A DNA stretch of 64,000 nucleotides from Bradyrhizobium sp. SZCCT0148 (GTDB lineage: Bacteria > Pseudomonadota > Alphaproteobacteria > Rhizobiales > Xanthobacteraceae), in the NCBI RefSeq assembly GCF_018129985.1, contig NZ_JAFCKT010000001.1, positions 124,001 to 188,000 of the forward strand. Reading direction: 5' to 3'. Below, in pieces: positions 35,194 to 44,798 of this stretch. Position numbers and translations under genes: made by a program. Within the stretch, counting starts at the first letter, position 1. Each line of letters opens with the position of its first letter. The notes beneath the pieces are model-generated. The model was given only the letters and a program-made list of their open reading frames with translations. It had not been told where the DNA came from and searched no databases.

Positions 35194-36078
35194 ATGACGG
35201 AGGCAATTCGCGGGTTCTGGGTGGCATCGGCGACGCCGCTGGCGGCCGACGGCAGCGTGGATTCAGCCAAGCTCGCGGCGCACGCCAAGCAGCTCTTCGG
35301 CAAGGGCGTCGACGGCGTCGTGCTGTTCGGCACCACCGGCGAAGGCACTTCGTTCAATGTCACCGAGCGCATCGCGACCATCGAAGCCGTGCTCAAGGCT
35401 GGTGTTGCGCCGGAACGGATCGGAATCGGCGGTGGCTTTCCCGCCATCAGCGACAGCATCGCACTCGCGCGCGCCGCGCTCGGTCTCGGCTTGCGCCACG
35501 TGCTGGTGCTGCCGCCTTACTTCGATCGCAGCGTCACGCCTGAGGGCATCGAGGATGCCTTTGCCGCGATCATCGATGGCGTCGGCGACGATCGGCTGCG
35601 TGCCTATCTCTATCACATCCCGCAAATGTCGGGCGTTGCGATCCCGACCGGCGTCGCTGCGAACCTGCGCAAGCGTTATGGCAAGGTGATCGCAGGTCTG
35701 AAAGACTCCAGCGGCGACTTCAAGCAGTTTCAGGCCTTCCGCGCCGCGGCTCCCGAACTCGCCATCACCGTCGGCAACGAAGCCGACATCACCCGCGCGA
35801 TCGCCGCCGGCGGCGCCGGTACCATCTGTGGCATGGCCAACGTCGTCCCTGCGCTGGTCAAGGGCATGGTCGAGGGCAAGGACGTCGAAGCGCGCATGCA
35901 GGCTGCGATCGATGTCGTGCTGAAGACGCCGTCGTTCACCGCGACGCTGAAAGCCATCCTTGCGGCGCAAACCGGCGATTCGGCCTGGCTGCGCGTGTGC
36001 CCGCCGATGCGCGCCTCGTCCGACGGCGTCGCGCTCAAGCGCAAGCTCGACGAACTGACAGCTCCTGCCGTCGCGTGA
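35194..36078 (+). CDS. DapA/NAL-family aldolase (dihydrodipicolinate synthase family)
   Basis: A 294-residue class I aldolase-type TIM barrel. The pyruvate-binding GTTGEG motif, the YHIP tyrosine and the Schiff-base lysine in AGLKDSSGD are all present, so it should be active. The true substrate is likely not DHDPS but a 2-keto acid such as a keto-deoxy sugar acid or N-acetylneuraminate-like compound. Start 35194 is chosen over 35128 by family length. It is divergent from the FAD oxidase/GntR operon with a shared operator region. Confidence 0.85.
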   Translation: MTEAIRGFWVASATPLAADGSVDSAKLAAHAKQLFGKGVDGVVLFGTTGEGTSFNVTERIATIEAVLKAGVAPERIGIGGGFPAISDSIALARAALGLGLRHVLVLPPYFDRSVTPEGIEDAFAAIIDGVGDDRLRAYLYHIPQMSGVAIPTGVAANLRKRYGKVIAGLKDSSGDFKQFQAFRAAAPELAITVGNEADITRAIAAGGAGTICGMANVVPALVKGMVEGKDVEARMQAAIDVVLKTPSFTATLKAILAAQTGDSAWLRVCPPMRASSDGVALKRKLDELTAPAVA

Positions 36079-36280
36079 GATCGCGATAAAGTTGCGGCAC
36101 GTTGCGGCGAACTCGCGTGCAGCGTGTCGCGCACGGCACGACAGCAATTCATGATTGCCGTTGCTGGTCGATCTTTCGTTAGAACGATTCCACACTAGAG
36201 CGATTCAAGCTCCGCTACGGTTCTCCTCGATCTCGCCGGCTGTTACACGCGCACACTTCAATGTCCTGACGTGAAGTGGA

Positions 36281-38614
36281 TTGAAAGTGCGTGCCTCCGT
36301 GGATGGCCTGCGTATCGGCAGCCATCGTCATCGTGCCTGCACGAGCCGTGCAGGTCTTCTGGTCGGTGCAGCCGTCCTGCTCACCGAATTTTCCTCCCAC
36401 ACGACTTGCGCGCAGGCGCAGTCGGCGCTGCCGCCGGTGACGGTGGAGGCCCCGGCGCCGCGGTCCAGGGCGGTGCGCGCGTCGGAGCAATCGTCGCGCC
36501 GCACCCAGGCCGTTGCGCGCCGCCGATCCGCCCGTAACCCAGCCCCCACGCCGCCAACGCTCTCGGAGCGCGCGGCCGCGGAGGCCGCCGCGCAGCAGGC
36601 CGCCAAGCTCGGTTATCGCGCAATGCCGAGCGCGACGACGCTGCGCAGCGGCGCCTCGCCCCTTGATACGTCGCAGGCCGTCAACGTCGTGCCCGAGCAG
36701 GTGCTCAAGGACCAGCTCCCGCGCAACATCGACGATGCGCTCATCAATGTCTCCGGCGTCACCCAGACCAACACCCTCGCCGGCAGCCAGGACGCGGTCA
36801 TCCGCCGCGGCTTCGGCGACAATCGCGACGGCTCGATCATGCGCAACGGCATGCCGCTGGTGCAGGGGCGCAGCTTCAATCCTGCCGTTGCAAGCGTCGA
36901 GGTGCTGAAGGGGCCAGCCTCGCTGCTTTACGGCATCATGGATCCCGGCGGCATCGTCAACACCATCAGCAAGCGGCCGGAGCTCTACCAGCACGGTTCG
37001 GTGACGCTGCTCGGCTCGGCCTTCAGCGCCTCGAAGACGGGCGCCGACGGCCTGCTCGACGTTACCGGTCCGATCGGCGATCAGGGCCTCGCCTATCGCT
37101 TCATCGGCTACGGCGTCAGCGAGGACTATTGGCGCAATTTCGGCCGGCATCGCGAGATGCTGGTCGCACCGTCGCTGGCCTGGTACGGCCAGGACACCAC
37201 GGTCCAGCTCAACTACGAGCATCGCGAGTTCATCTACCCGTTCGATCGTGGCACGGCGTTCAACCCGGTGACCAAGGCGCCGCTCGCGGTACCCGCCACC
37301 CGCCGTCTCGACGAACCCTTCAACAACACGTGGGGCACGTCCGATCTGCTCCAGGCCTCGGTCGAGCATCGCTTCAACCAGGATTGGAAGCTCTACGCCG
37401 GCTACAGCTACAACACCGAAACCTTCAGCGCCAACCAGCTCCGCATCACCGGCATCAACTTCACGACCGGCAACGAGACGCGCAGCAACGACGGCACGCG
37501 GGGCTCGCTCAGCAATGTCAGCTATGGAACGTCGTACATCTCGGGCGGCTTCTGGCTCGGCAACATGCGTAACGAACTGGTGTTCGGCGGCGACGGCCAG
37601 TACCGCACCATCTACCGCGACAGTCTGATCCGGCAGGCGACGCCCGCCATCAACATCTACAATCCGGTCTACGGCCTGATCGGGCCCGGCACCACAGTGT
37701 CCAACTCCGACAGCGCCCAGACCGACAAGCTCGGCCAGTGGTCGCTGTTCGTGCAGGACACACTGCATCTGACGGACCGGTTCGCGCTGGTCGGCGGCGC
37801 GCGTTACATGGACTACGACCAGATCGCCGGACGCGGAAAGCCCTTCGTCACCAACACCAACGTGTCGCAGGACAAGGTGCTCCCGCTCGGCGGCGCCATT
37901 TTTAAACTGACGGATCAGGTTTCGCTCTACGCGAGCTATACCCAATCGCTGAAGCCGAACTCGACCATTGCGCCGATCGGCGTCGTGATCGATTCCAACG
38001 TCGCGCCGGAAGAGGGCGTGTCGTACGAGACCGGCGTGAAGTTCGATGTGAACAAGCGCATCTCCGGGACGCTGGCACTCTACGACCTCGACAAGAAGAA
38101 CGTCCAGACGACGAAGACGAACAGTGCGGGCATCGTGGAGCTCCACACCGTCGGCCGTGCACGCTCGCGCGGCGTCGAGCTGGATGTCACCGGCAGGCTG
38201 ACCGACAGCTGGGCATTGATCGGCAGCTATGGCTACACGGATGCCCGCGTGACGGCGTCCGAGGATCCGACGTTACTCGGCAGAAAGCTGCAGAACGTGG
38301 CCCTGAACACCGCCTCGCTCTATCTGGTCTACGACTTCGGCACGGCATTGCCCGGTCAGCTTCGGCTCGGCGGCGGCGCGCGTTACGTCGGCGACCGTCC
38401 CGGTGATTCCACCAACAGCTTCTTCCTGCCGTCCTATGTGGTCGCCGACATCTTTGCCACCTACGAGACGAGATACCAGAACACGCCGGTGATCTACCAG
38501 TTCAACGTCAAGAACCTGTTCGACACCGTCTACTATCCCTCCGCCGTCAACAATCTCAACGTCGCCATCGGCGATGCGCGGCGAGTCTCGTTGTCGGCCA
38601 CGGTGAAGTTCTAG
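36281..38614 (+). CDS. TonB-dependent siderophore receptor
   Basis: A 777-residue outer-membrane receptor. Signal sequence about 20-45 (ending TTCAQAQ), then a proline/arginine-rich linker. The plug domain contains NVVPEQVLKDQLPRNIDDAL, VIRRGFGDNRDGSIMRNG and VEVLKGPASLLYG. A ~600-residue beta barrel follows, ending with the aromatic C-terminus SLSATVKF. The plug type is that of ferric-siderophore receptors (FhuA/FpvA group). The PepSY gene starts 2 bp after the stop, a known iron-uptake pairing. A degenerate Irr-like element lies about 90 bp upstream. Confidence 0.92.
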   Translation: MKVRASVDGLRIGSHRHRACTSRAGLLVGAAVLLTEFSSHTTCAQAQSALPPVTVEAPAPRSRAVRASEQSSRRTQAVARRRSARNPAPTPPTLSERAAAEAAAQQAAKLGYRAMPSATTLRSGASPLDTSQAVNVVPEQVLKDQLPRNIDDALINVSGVTQTNTLAGSQDAVIRRGFGDNRDGSIMRNGMPLVQGRSFNPAVASVEVLKGPASLLYGIMDPGGIVNTISKRPELYQHGSVTLLGSAFSASKTGADGLLDVTGPIGDQGLAYRFIGYGVSEDYWRNFGRHREMLVAPSLAWYGQDTTVQLNYEHREFIYPFDRGTAFNPVTKAPLAVPATRRLDEPFNNTWGTSDLLQASVEHRFNQDWKLYAGYSYNTETFSANQLRITGINFTTGNETRSNDGTRGSLSNVSYGTSYISGGFWLGNMRNELVFGGDGQYRTIYRDSLIRQATPAINIYNPVYGLIGPGTTVSNSDSAQTDKLGQWSLFVQDTLHLTDRFALVGGARYMDYDQIAGRGKPFVTNTNVSQDKVLPLGGAIFKLTDQVSLYASYTQSLKPNSTIAPIGVVIDSNVAPEEGVSYETGVKFDVNKRISGTLALYDLDKKNVQTTKTNSAGIVELHTVGRARSRGVELDVTGRLTDSWALIGSYGYTDARVTASEDPTLLGRKLQNVALNTASLYLVYDFGTALPGQLRLGGGARYVGDRPGDSTNSFFLPSYVVADIFATYETRYQNTPVIYQFNVKNLFDTVYYPSAVNNLNVAIGDARRVSLSATVKF

Positions 38615-38616
38615 CC

Positions 38617-39804
38617 ATGGCCGCGCGGCTGGGACACACCCTCAAGGCGGTCCTGTTCCAGGTCCATTCCATCGCGGGCCTGATGCTTGCGCTGCTGGTG
38701 TCCCTGATCGCGCTGACCGGCGCGATCATGAGTTTCGAGGACGAGATCGTCGATCATCTCAACGCCGGCATCATGCAGGTCGCGCCGCGTCAGGCGCCGA
38801 CGCTGATGCCGGACGAGTTGGTGGCGCGGCTGAAGGCGGCCCAGGACCTCGGCAAGATCGCCGCGGTCACGCTGTCGAGCGATCCTTCGGCGGCGGTTCA
38901 TGTCCGCTTTGCGCGCGACGAGCAGGGCGGCCGGCCGACCTCGCTCTATGTCGATCCCTACGACGCGCGCATACTGGGCTCGCCGCGCGGCGAGGTATTC
39001 TTCGCAACCGTGCGCCGGCTGCATCGCTGGCTGCTCATTCCCGGCGATGGCAAGGGCTGGGGGCGTCCGATCACCGGCACGATCGCGCTCGGCCTCATCG
39101 TCATGCTGGTCTCGGGCCTCGTGCTGCGCTGGCCGCGTCGCGCGGGCAGCGCGAAGATGTGGCTGAAGCCGAATCTCGGGCTCAGCGGCCGTGGACTGCA
39201 CCGGTCGCTGCACACCGTGATCGGCACATGGGTGCTGCCGGTCTATCTGACGATGACGCTCACCGGGCTGTTCTTCTCCTTCGAATGGTACAAGGACAGC
39301 GTCACATGGCTGTTGGCACGTCCGCACGTCGCCGCGGCGAAGATGCCCGCAAAGTCGCCCCGTATGGCCGAACGCGGCGAGCCCGTTTCGCCGATCGGAT
39401 TCGATCGGGCATGGACGACGTTCCAGCGCGAGGAGGGCGACCGCTTCTCCAGGGCCTTGCTGACGCTACCGGCGGGGACGGGCACGGCGGTTCGGATCCG
39501 GTCTTGGCGGAAGGCGTCGTCCCTGCTGGAGACCACGCGCGATGAATTCCGCATCGATGCCGTCACCGGCAAACTGCTCTCCGCGGAGCGTTATGCCGAC
39601 AAGACGTTCGGAGAGACAATCATCGCGGCCATCTACGACATCCACCGCGGCGAAATCCTGGGGTGGCCCGGGAAGCTCGCCTTCATGATCGCCGCGATCC
39701 TAATGCCGCTGTTTTCAGTCACCGGCATTCTGCTTTATCTGTCGCGCCGCAGGCTGCGGCGTCCGGCGCAGAAGCCGCTCGGGCAGCTCGTCCCGGGCGA
39801 GTGA
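38617..39804 (+). CDS. PepSY-associated TM protein, probable iron(III)-siderophore reductase
   Basis: A 395-residue inner-membrane protein with four spans: LMLALLVSLIALTGAIM, ITGTIALGLIVMLVSGLVL, TVIGTWVLPVYLTMTLTGLF and FMIAAILMPLFSVTGILLY. Periplasmic PepSY domains lie between, and conserved histidines (RRLHRWLLIPGDG, GLHRSLHTVIG, YDIHRGEILG) can hold haem. Proteins of this family (PiuB/FoxB/FsrB type) are thought to reduce ferric siderophores in the periplasm. Two base pairs separate it from the receptor gene, so both serve the same siderophore. Confidence 0.87.
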   Translation: MAARLGHTLKAVLFQVHSIAGLMLALLVSLIALTGAIMSFEDEIVDHLNAGIMQVAPRQAPTLMPDELVARLKAAQDLGKIAAVTLSSDPSAAVHVRFARDEQGGRPTSLYVDPYDARILGSPRGEVFFATVRRLHRWLLIPGDGKGWGRPITGTIALGLIVMLVSGLVLRWPRRAGSAKMWLKPNLGLSGRGLHRSLHTVIGTWVLPVYLTMTLTGLFFSFEWYKDSVTWLLARPHVAAAKMPAKSPRMAERGEPVSPIGFDRAWTTFQREEGDRFSRALLTLPAGTGTAVRIRSWRKASSLLETTRDEFRIDAVTGKLLSAERYADKTFGETIIAAIYDIHRGEILGWPGKLAFMIAAILMPLFSVTGILLYLSRRRLRRPAQKPLGQLVPGE

Positions 39805-39874
39805 GCGGACGAGGCTAGCCAACCCGCCTGCAATCGTTCAAAAGCCCATGGCCTGTCCACCCAGGATTCATGCC

Positions 39875-41107
39875 ATGAAGCTCCCGACCGTCACCCCCGC
39901 CGATGTCCGCCGCGCCCTGCTGCTGCGCGAAGAAGTCGCGCTGCTCGACCTCAGATACGAGGCAGGCTTCGCGACAGGGCATCCCCTGTTCGCCGCGAAC
40001 ATGGCCGTCGATCGGATCGCAATCGAAGCCGAGATCAGGCTGCCGCGGAAGGGCGTTCCGATCATTCTCTATGACGACGGCGAGGGGCTGGTCGCGACGG
40101 GCGCCGAGCGTCTCGCCGCGCTCGGCTACAGCAATGTCAGCGCGCTCGATGGCGGCCTGAAGGCCTGGCGCGACGCGGGCTATGAGGTGTTCGAGGACGT
40201 CAATTCCTATTCGAAGGCGTTTGGCGAGCTGGTCGAAGCGCGGCGCCACACGCCCTCGTTCAGCGCCGACGAGGTGGCGCAGTTGATCGCCGACAAGGCC
40301 AACATCGCCATCCTCGACGTTCGCCGCTTCGACGAATATGCCACCATGAACATTCCGGGCTCGGTCAGCGTGCCCGGCGCGGAGCTGGTGCTGCGGGCGG
40401 GGCAGGCCGCGCCCAGCCCCGATACCACCATCATCGTCAATTGCGCTGGTCGTACCCGCTCGATCATCGGCACCCAGTCTTTGATCAATGCCGGCGTACC
40501 CAACAAGGTGCGTGCACTGCGCAACGGCACCATCGGCTGGACGCTGGCGCGGCATACGCTCGACCACGGCGCGGACAAGCGCGGAGAAATCGGCCCGTTC
40601 GAAGGCGGTCCTGCCAACGCGCGCGACGTCGCCTATCGCGCCGGTGTTCGCCATATCGGCGCAAGCGAAATGGCTGCGCTGCTCGCGCAGACGGATCGCA
40701 CGCTCTATCGCTTCGACGTGCGCGACGCCGAAGAATATGCCGCCGGCCATCTCCCGGGCTTTCGTCACTATCCCGGCGGCCAGCTCGTGCAGGAGACCGA
40801 CATGGCCGCCCCCGTGCGCGGCGCGCGCATCGTCCTGACCGACGACAAGGGCGTCCGCGCCGACATGACGGCGTCCTGGTTGGCCCAGATGGGCTGGGAG
40901 GTTTATGTGCTGGAAGGCGGTTATGACAGCGCGCTGGAGATCGGCCCGCCCGGTGGGCTGCCCAAGCCCGATCCCGCCCACCGCTACCGCCGGCCATATG
41001 AAGGTACCGACGTTGCGGAGAAGGCGATGCAGGCCTATCTCGATTGGGAGTATGGACTCGTGGAGCAACTCCGTCGTGACGGCACGCACGGGTTTTATGT
41101 GATTTGA
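39875..41107 (+). CDS. Multi-domain rhodanese protein with a single active cysteine
   Basis: A 410-residue protein of three rhodanese-like domains: about 1-105, 115-225 and 255-360. Only the middle one has the active loop with cysteine (IIVNCAGRTRS, C190). The first (ILYDDGEGLVA) and third (IVLTDDKGVRADM) have Asp at that place and are inactive. It should transfer sulfane sulfur, for example from thiosulfate, with the inactive domains structural or regulatory. Start 39875 fits the rhodanese fold; 27 more bases upstream are open. It is probably monocistronic. Confidence 0.87.
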   Translation: MKLPTVTPADVRRALLLREEVALLDLRYEAGFATGHPLFAANMAVDRIAIEAEIRLPRKGVPIILYDDGEGLVATGAERLAALGYSNVSALDGGLKAWRDAGYEVFEDVNSYSKAFGELVEARRHTPSFSADEVAQLIADKANIAILDVRRFDEYATMNIPGSVSVPGAELVLRAGQAAPSPDTTIIVNCAGRTRSIIGTQSLINAGVPNKVRALRNGTIGWTLARHTLDHGADKRGEIGPFEGGPANARDVAYRAGVRHIGASEMAALLAQTDRTLYRFDVRDAEEYAAGHLPGFRHYPGGQLVQETDMAAPVRGARIVLTDDKGVRADMTASWLAQMGWEVYVLEGGYDSALEIGPPGGLPKPDPAHRYRRPYEGTDVAEKAMQAYLDWEYGLVEQLRRDGTHGFYVI

Positions 41108-41307
41108 TTGCGGGGCAGGCGCACGTAAGGCCTTGTCGCTGATCCGTCACCGTCTCTCTGGATGACGGTTGGCTGTCGCGAGCTCGGAATGACCGGGGTG
41201 CTGGTGGGATGCCACTTCGCCATCTTCCCTCCGTATCCGCCCCTATTGTGTCGCGCACCGTCCACGGTCTATGTGCTGCGACGTAGCTCATGATCCACGG
41301 AGACACC

Positions 41308-42552
41308 ATGCCGGCCCCAGGCCAAAGCCCTGAGCGGAGTGCCAAGGCGCTGCTACTCGAAGGCGTCAACGACAGCGCTGTCGATCTTTTCAAGGGCGCG
41401 GGCTTCAGCAATGTCGAGCGGCTGACCAAGGCGCTGGACGGAGAGGATCTGCGGCGTGCGCTCAAGGGCGTGTCGCTGCTCGGCATCCGCTCGCGCACCC
41501 AGATCACCGATGAGGTGCTGCAAGCTGCCGACGGGCTGCTCGCGGTCGGTTGCTTCAGCGTCGGTACCAACCAGGTCGATCTGGCGGCGGCGCGCAAGCG
41601 CGGCATTCCCGTCTTCAACGCGCCATTCTCCAACACGCGCAGCGTCGCCGAGCTCGTGATCGGCGAGATCGTGATGCTGCTGCGGCGGATCTTTCCGCGC
41701 TCGGTATCGGCCCACGCGGGTGGCTGGGACAAATCGGCGACCGGCAGCCGCGAGGTGCGCGGCCGCACCCTCGGCATCGTCGGTTACGGCAATATCGGCT
41801 CGCAGCTCTCGACGCTGGCCGAAGCGATCGGCATGCGCGTGATCTATTTCGACCGCACCGACAAGCTCCGCCACGGCAACACCGAACCGGTCGAGAGGCT
41901 GGAAGAACTCCTGGCGCAGAGCGACGTCGTCAGCCTGCACGTTCCGGAGACGCCGGAGACCGCGGGCATGATTGGCGAGAAGGAGCTCCGGGCGATGAAG
42001 CCGGGTTCGTTCCTGATCAACAACAGCCGCGGCACCGTGGTCGATCTCGAGGCACTTGCGCGCGCGTTGCACGACGGTCATCTCGCCGGCGCGGCCGTGG
42101 ACGTCTTTCCGGTCGAGCCGTCCTCGAATTCGGATCTTTTCAAGAGCCCGATCCAGGGCCTCGAGAACGTCATCCTCACGCCCCATATCGGCGGCTCGAC
42201 CGAGGAGGCGCAGGAGCGCATCGGCGGCGAGGTCGCGCGCAAGCTGGTCGACTATTTCATCACCGGCTCGACCATGGGCGCGGTGAATTTCCCTGAGGTG
42301 CAATTGCATCTGCGCCCCTCCGGCGCGCGCTTCAGCCATGTCCACCGCAACGTGCCGGGCATGTTGCGGCGGCTCAACGAGGTGTTCCTCCAGCGCGACA
42401 TCAACATCGCCGCGCAATATCTGGAGACCGCTGGCGACCTCGGCTATGTCGTGCTCGATGCCGATCTCGGCGGGCAGGATTCGGCGGCGCTGCTCCAGCA
42501 GATCCGCAGCCTCGACGGCACGATCGGCGCGCGGCTGGTGTTCGAGCACTGA
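41308..42552 (+). CDS. serA: D-3-phosphoglycerate dehydrogenase
   Basis: A 414-residue E. coli-type SerA (410 residues). NAD-binding GRTLGIVGYGNIGSQLSTLA, active-site segments NNSRGTVVDLEALARAL and the catalytic histidine in ILTPHIGGSTEEAQ. A C-terminal ACT domain (HRNVPGMLRRLNEVFLQRDI) is the serine-binding feedback site. It catalyses the first step of serine synthesis. Start 41308 has GGAG six bases upstream. Alphaproteobacteria often carry a longer 525-530-residue SerA as main enzyme, so this may be the second isozyme. Confidence 0.9.
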   Translation: MPAPGQSPERSAKALLLEGVNDSAVDLFKGAGFSNVERLTKALDGEDLRRALKGVSLLGIRSRTQITDEVLQAADGLLAVGCFSVGTNQVDLAAARKRGIPVFNAPFSNTRSVAELVIGEIVMLLRRIFPRSVSAHAGGWDKSATGSREVRGRTLGIVGYGNIGSQLSTLAEAIGMRVIYFDRTDKLRHGNTEPVERLEELLAQSDVVSLHVPETPETAGMIGEKELRAMKPGSFLINNSRGTVVDLEALARALHDGHLAGAAVDVFPVEPSSNSDLFKSPIQGLENVILTPHIGGSTEEAQERIGGEVARKLVDYFITGSTMGAVNFPEVQLHLRPSGARFSHVHRNVPGMLRRLNEVFLQRDINIAAQYLETAGDLGYVVLDADLGGQDSAALLQQIRSLDGTIGARLVFEH

Positions 42553-42730
42553 AGCGTTTTCGAGCGAAGTGGATACCGGTTCGCGTAAAGAACGCGTCAA
42601 TACGACAAACCGCAGACCTGTTCCGCTTCCATCGGGGCAGGGCTGCAACGCGTCATTGACGGCCGGCAGCAGGTCGCATTGAATGCGGCCTTCGCTGGGT
42701 TGAACAAGAGTACACATCCGGGTGGAAACG

Positions 42731-44392
42731 ATGACGCTGACGAGAGCGAAGCTGTGCGCATGGCTCGTGGGGACTGTGGCCGTGCTGGGCGCGAATTCCG
42801 CTGTGGCACTCACTCTGGCGGAGGATGCAGAGACGGTTTGCAAGGGCCTCGTCGGTGGAGCCGATGCCGTGAAGATCGATGCCGCGACGTTGCAGGCCCC
42901 CTCGCCAATCGCCGTCGCCGAACGCGGGCCGACGCCGTCGGGACGCATCACGCCGGCCAATCCCGGCTTCTGCAAGGTGCTCGGCCATATCGACCCCGTC
43001 GACCCCAAGGCGCCGCCGATCAAGTTCCAGGTCAACCTTCCCGTCGAATGGAATGGACGCTCACTGCAATATGGCGGCGGCGGCTTCAACGGCGTGCTGA
43101 TCACGGGTCTCGGGCTGCCGCCCGCCTATCCCTTCGACAAGCCGTCGCCGCTAGCGCGCGGCTTCGTCACCTACGGCACCGATTCGGGCCACGAGACCAA
43201 GCAGGGCGAGCCGCCGCAGGTCTTTGCGCTCAACGACGAAGCCTTCGAGAATTTCGCTCACCGCGCCTACAAGAAAGTGCGCGATGCCGCCGTTGGGTTG
43301 ATGGAGCGCGCCTACGGCAAGAAGCCCGAGAAGATGTATTTCATGGGTTCGTCCGAGGGCGGCCGTGAAGGCCTGACCATGGCGCAGCGCTACCCTGATG
43401 ATTTCGACGGCATCTTCGCCCGCGTGCCCGTCATCAACTGGGTCGGCTTGCAGCACGCCGGCACGCGTTCGGGGCTTGCGACCATGGGCGCGGGCTGGAT
43501 CAATCCGGCTCAGGTGAAGCTCGTCGGCGAGGCCGTGCGGGCGGCCTGTGACAAGGCGGATGGCTCCGACGATGCGCTGGTGCAGGACCCCGTCGGCTGC
43601 AAGGCGGCATTCAAGGTCGAGGCTCTGCGCTGCGCAGCCGGCCAGAGCGGCGATCAGTGCCTGACCGATGCGCAGATCAAGGCGATCGACACGCTGCACG
43701 GCACCTACAAGTTTCCGTTCGCGCTTGCCAACGGCCTCGACGATTATCCCGGCTGGGGCGTGTCAGGCGAGGACACTCCGGCGATCGGCCCGACCGGCGG
43801 CTGGACGGCGTGGTGGCTCGGCACCGCGCCGCCGGCGCAGCCGCCTGCGCCCAACAACGGCATCGCCTGGATCTACGGTGCTGGCGGCATTCAATATGTC
43901 TTTGCGCGCGATCCCAAGCTCGATGTCACCACCTACAAGGTGGAGGAGCACAAGGCGCGGCTGCTTGAGGTCTCCGGCCTGATGGACTCGACCGACCCCG
44001 ATCTCGGCCGCTTCCGCGCCCGCGGCGGCCGTCTCATCATGCTCGAGCACATGGCCGATTACGCCCAGAGCCCCTATGCCGGCATCCGCTATTTCGAGAG
44101 CGTCGAGCGCAAGCTCGGCAGGGCCGAGACGGCGGAGTTCGCGCGGCTCTACACCGCGCCCGGCGTCGACCATGTCGGCTCCGGCGCGCCGGCCAATGTC
44201 GACATGCTGAGCGTGCTGGTCGACTGGGTCGAGAAGGGCAAGGCGCCCGGCGATCTCGACGTCAGCGAGCAGAAGGTCGAGGCGCCCTCGTTCGCGACCC
44301 TGCGCGCATTGCCGCTGTGCCGCTGGCCATCCTGGCCGCACTACAAGAGCGGCCCCGTGACGGAGGCGTCGAGCTTCACCTGCGCGCCGTGA
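42731..44392 (+). CDS. Tannase/feruloyl esterase family hydrolase, exported
   Basis: A 553-residue protein with signal peptide (LCAWLVGTVAVLGANSAVA). Tannase-family fold: NLPVEWNGRSLQYGGGGFNG, nucleophile serine in YFMGSSEGGREG (the family usually has GCSTGGRQ), RYPDDFDGIFARVP, and the late catalytic pair around HMADYAQ and the histidine in PGVDHVGSG. It should split ester bonds of plant phenolics such as gallate or ferulate esters in the periplasm or outside. A GTG at 42722 could also start. Standing alone between serA and a gene remnant. Confidence 0.87.
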   Translation: MTLTRAKLCAWLVGTVAVLGANSAVALTLAEDAETVCKGLVGGADAVKIDAATLQAPSPIAVAERGPTPSGRITPANPGFCKVLGHIDPVDPKAPPIKFQVNLPVEWNGRSLQYGGGGFNGVLITGLGLPPAYPFDKPSPLARGFVTYGTDSGHETKQGEPPQVFALNDEAFENFAHRAYKKVRDAAVGLMERAYGKKPEKMYFMGSSEGGREGLTMAQRYPDDFDGIFARVPVINWVGLQHAGTRSGLATMGAGWINPAQVKLVGEAVRAACDKADGSDDALVQDPVGCKAAFKVEALRCAAGQSGDQCLTDAQIKAIDTLHGTYKFPFALANGLDDYPGWGVSGEDTPAIGPTGGWTAWWLGTAPPAQPPAPNNGIAWIYGAGGIQYVFARDPKLDVTTYKVEEHKARLLEVSGLMDSTDPDLGRFRARGGRLIMLEHMADYAQSPYAGIRYFESVERKLGRAETAEFARLYTAPGVDHVGSGAPANVDMLSVLVDWVEKGKAPGDLDVSEQKVEAPSFATLRALPLCRWPSWPHYKSGPVTEASSFTCAP

Positions 44393-44431
44393 ATTCTTGC
44401 GCCGCTTGTGAGCGACGCAGGCACGCACGGC

Positions 44432-44746
44432 CTACCTTGCTGCCATCGCCTGTGCGCCGCCAAGCAACTGCGCGTTGAGCCGGCCGCCGGAAAACAGCAT
44501 GTCGTCGAGCGCCTCGTCGATATCGGCTGAAATCACGGAGGTTTCGCCGTCGCGGGCGATGCTGGCCTGTGCCAGCCGCCGCATCGATTCCTTGACGAAC
44601 GCACAACTCGTTCCGTCGCTGCGCCGGGCCGCCTCGGCAATGAAAGCGTCCTCCAGCGGCAGTCCCTTGCCGTAGAGGCGGACCAGCTTGCCGCGCCCGG
44701 CCTCGTCGGGCAGCGGCACCTCGATCGCCTGGTCGATGCGGTCCGC
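44432..44746 (-). pseudogene. C-terminal remnant of an AAA-type ATPase
   Basis: About 105 codons of the C-terminal part of an AAA ATPase: DRIDQAIEVPLPDEAGRGKL, VRLYGKGLPLEDAFIAEAAR, then FVKESMRRLAQASI. Upstream of 44746 the homology stops abruptly and the frame continues into the MarR promoter region without Walker A or B. The ATPase is therefore truncated at its 5' side and cannot work. It lies tail-to-tail with the tannase gene. Confidence 0.72.
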
Positions 44747-44798
44747 CGTCAAGCGGGACCTGACCCTGGGCACTCGGTGCCGGGACGCCGCCGGACAT

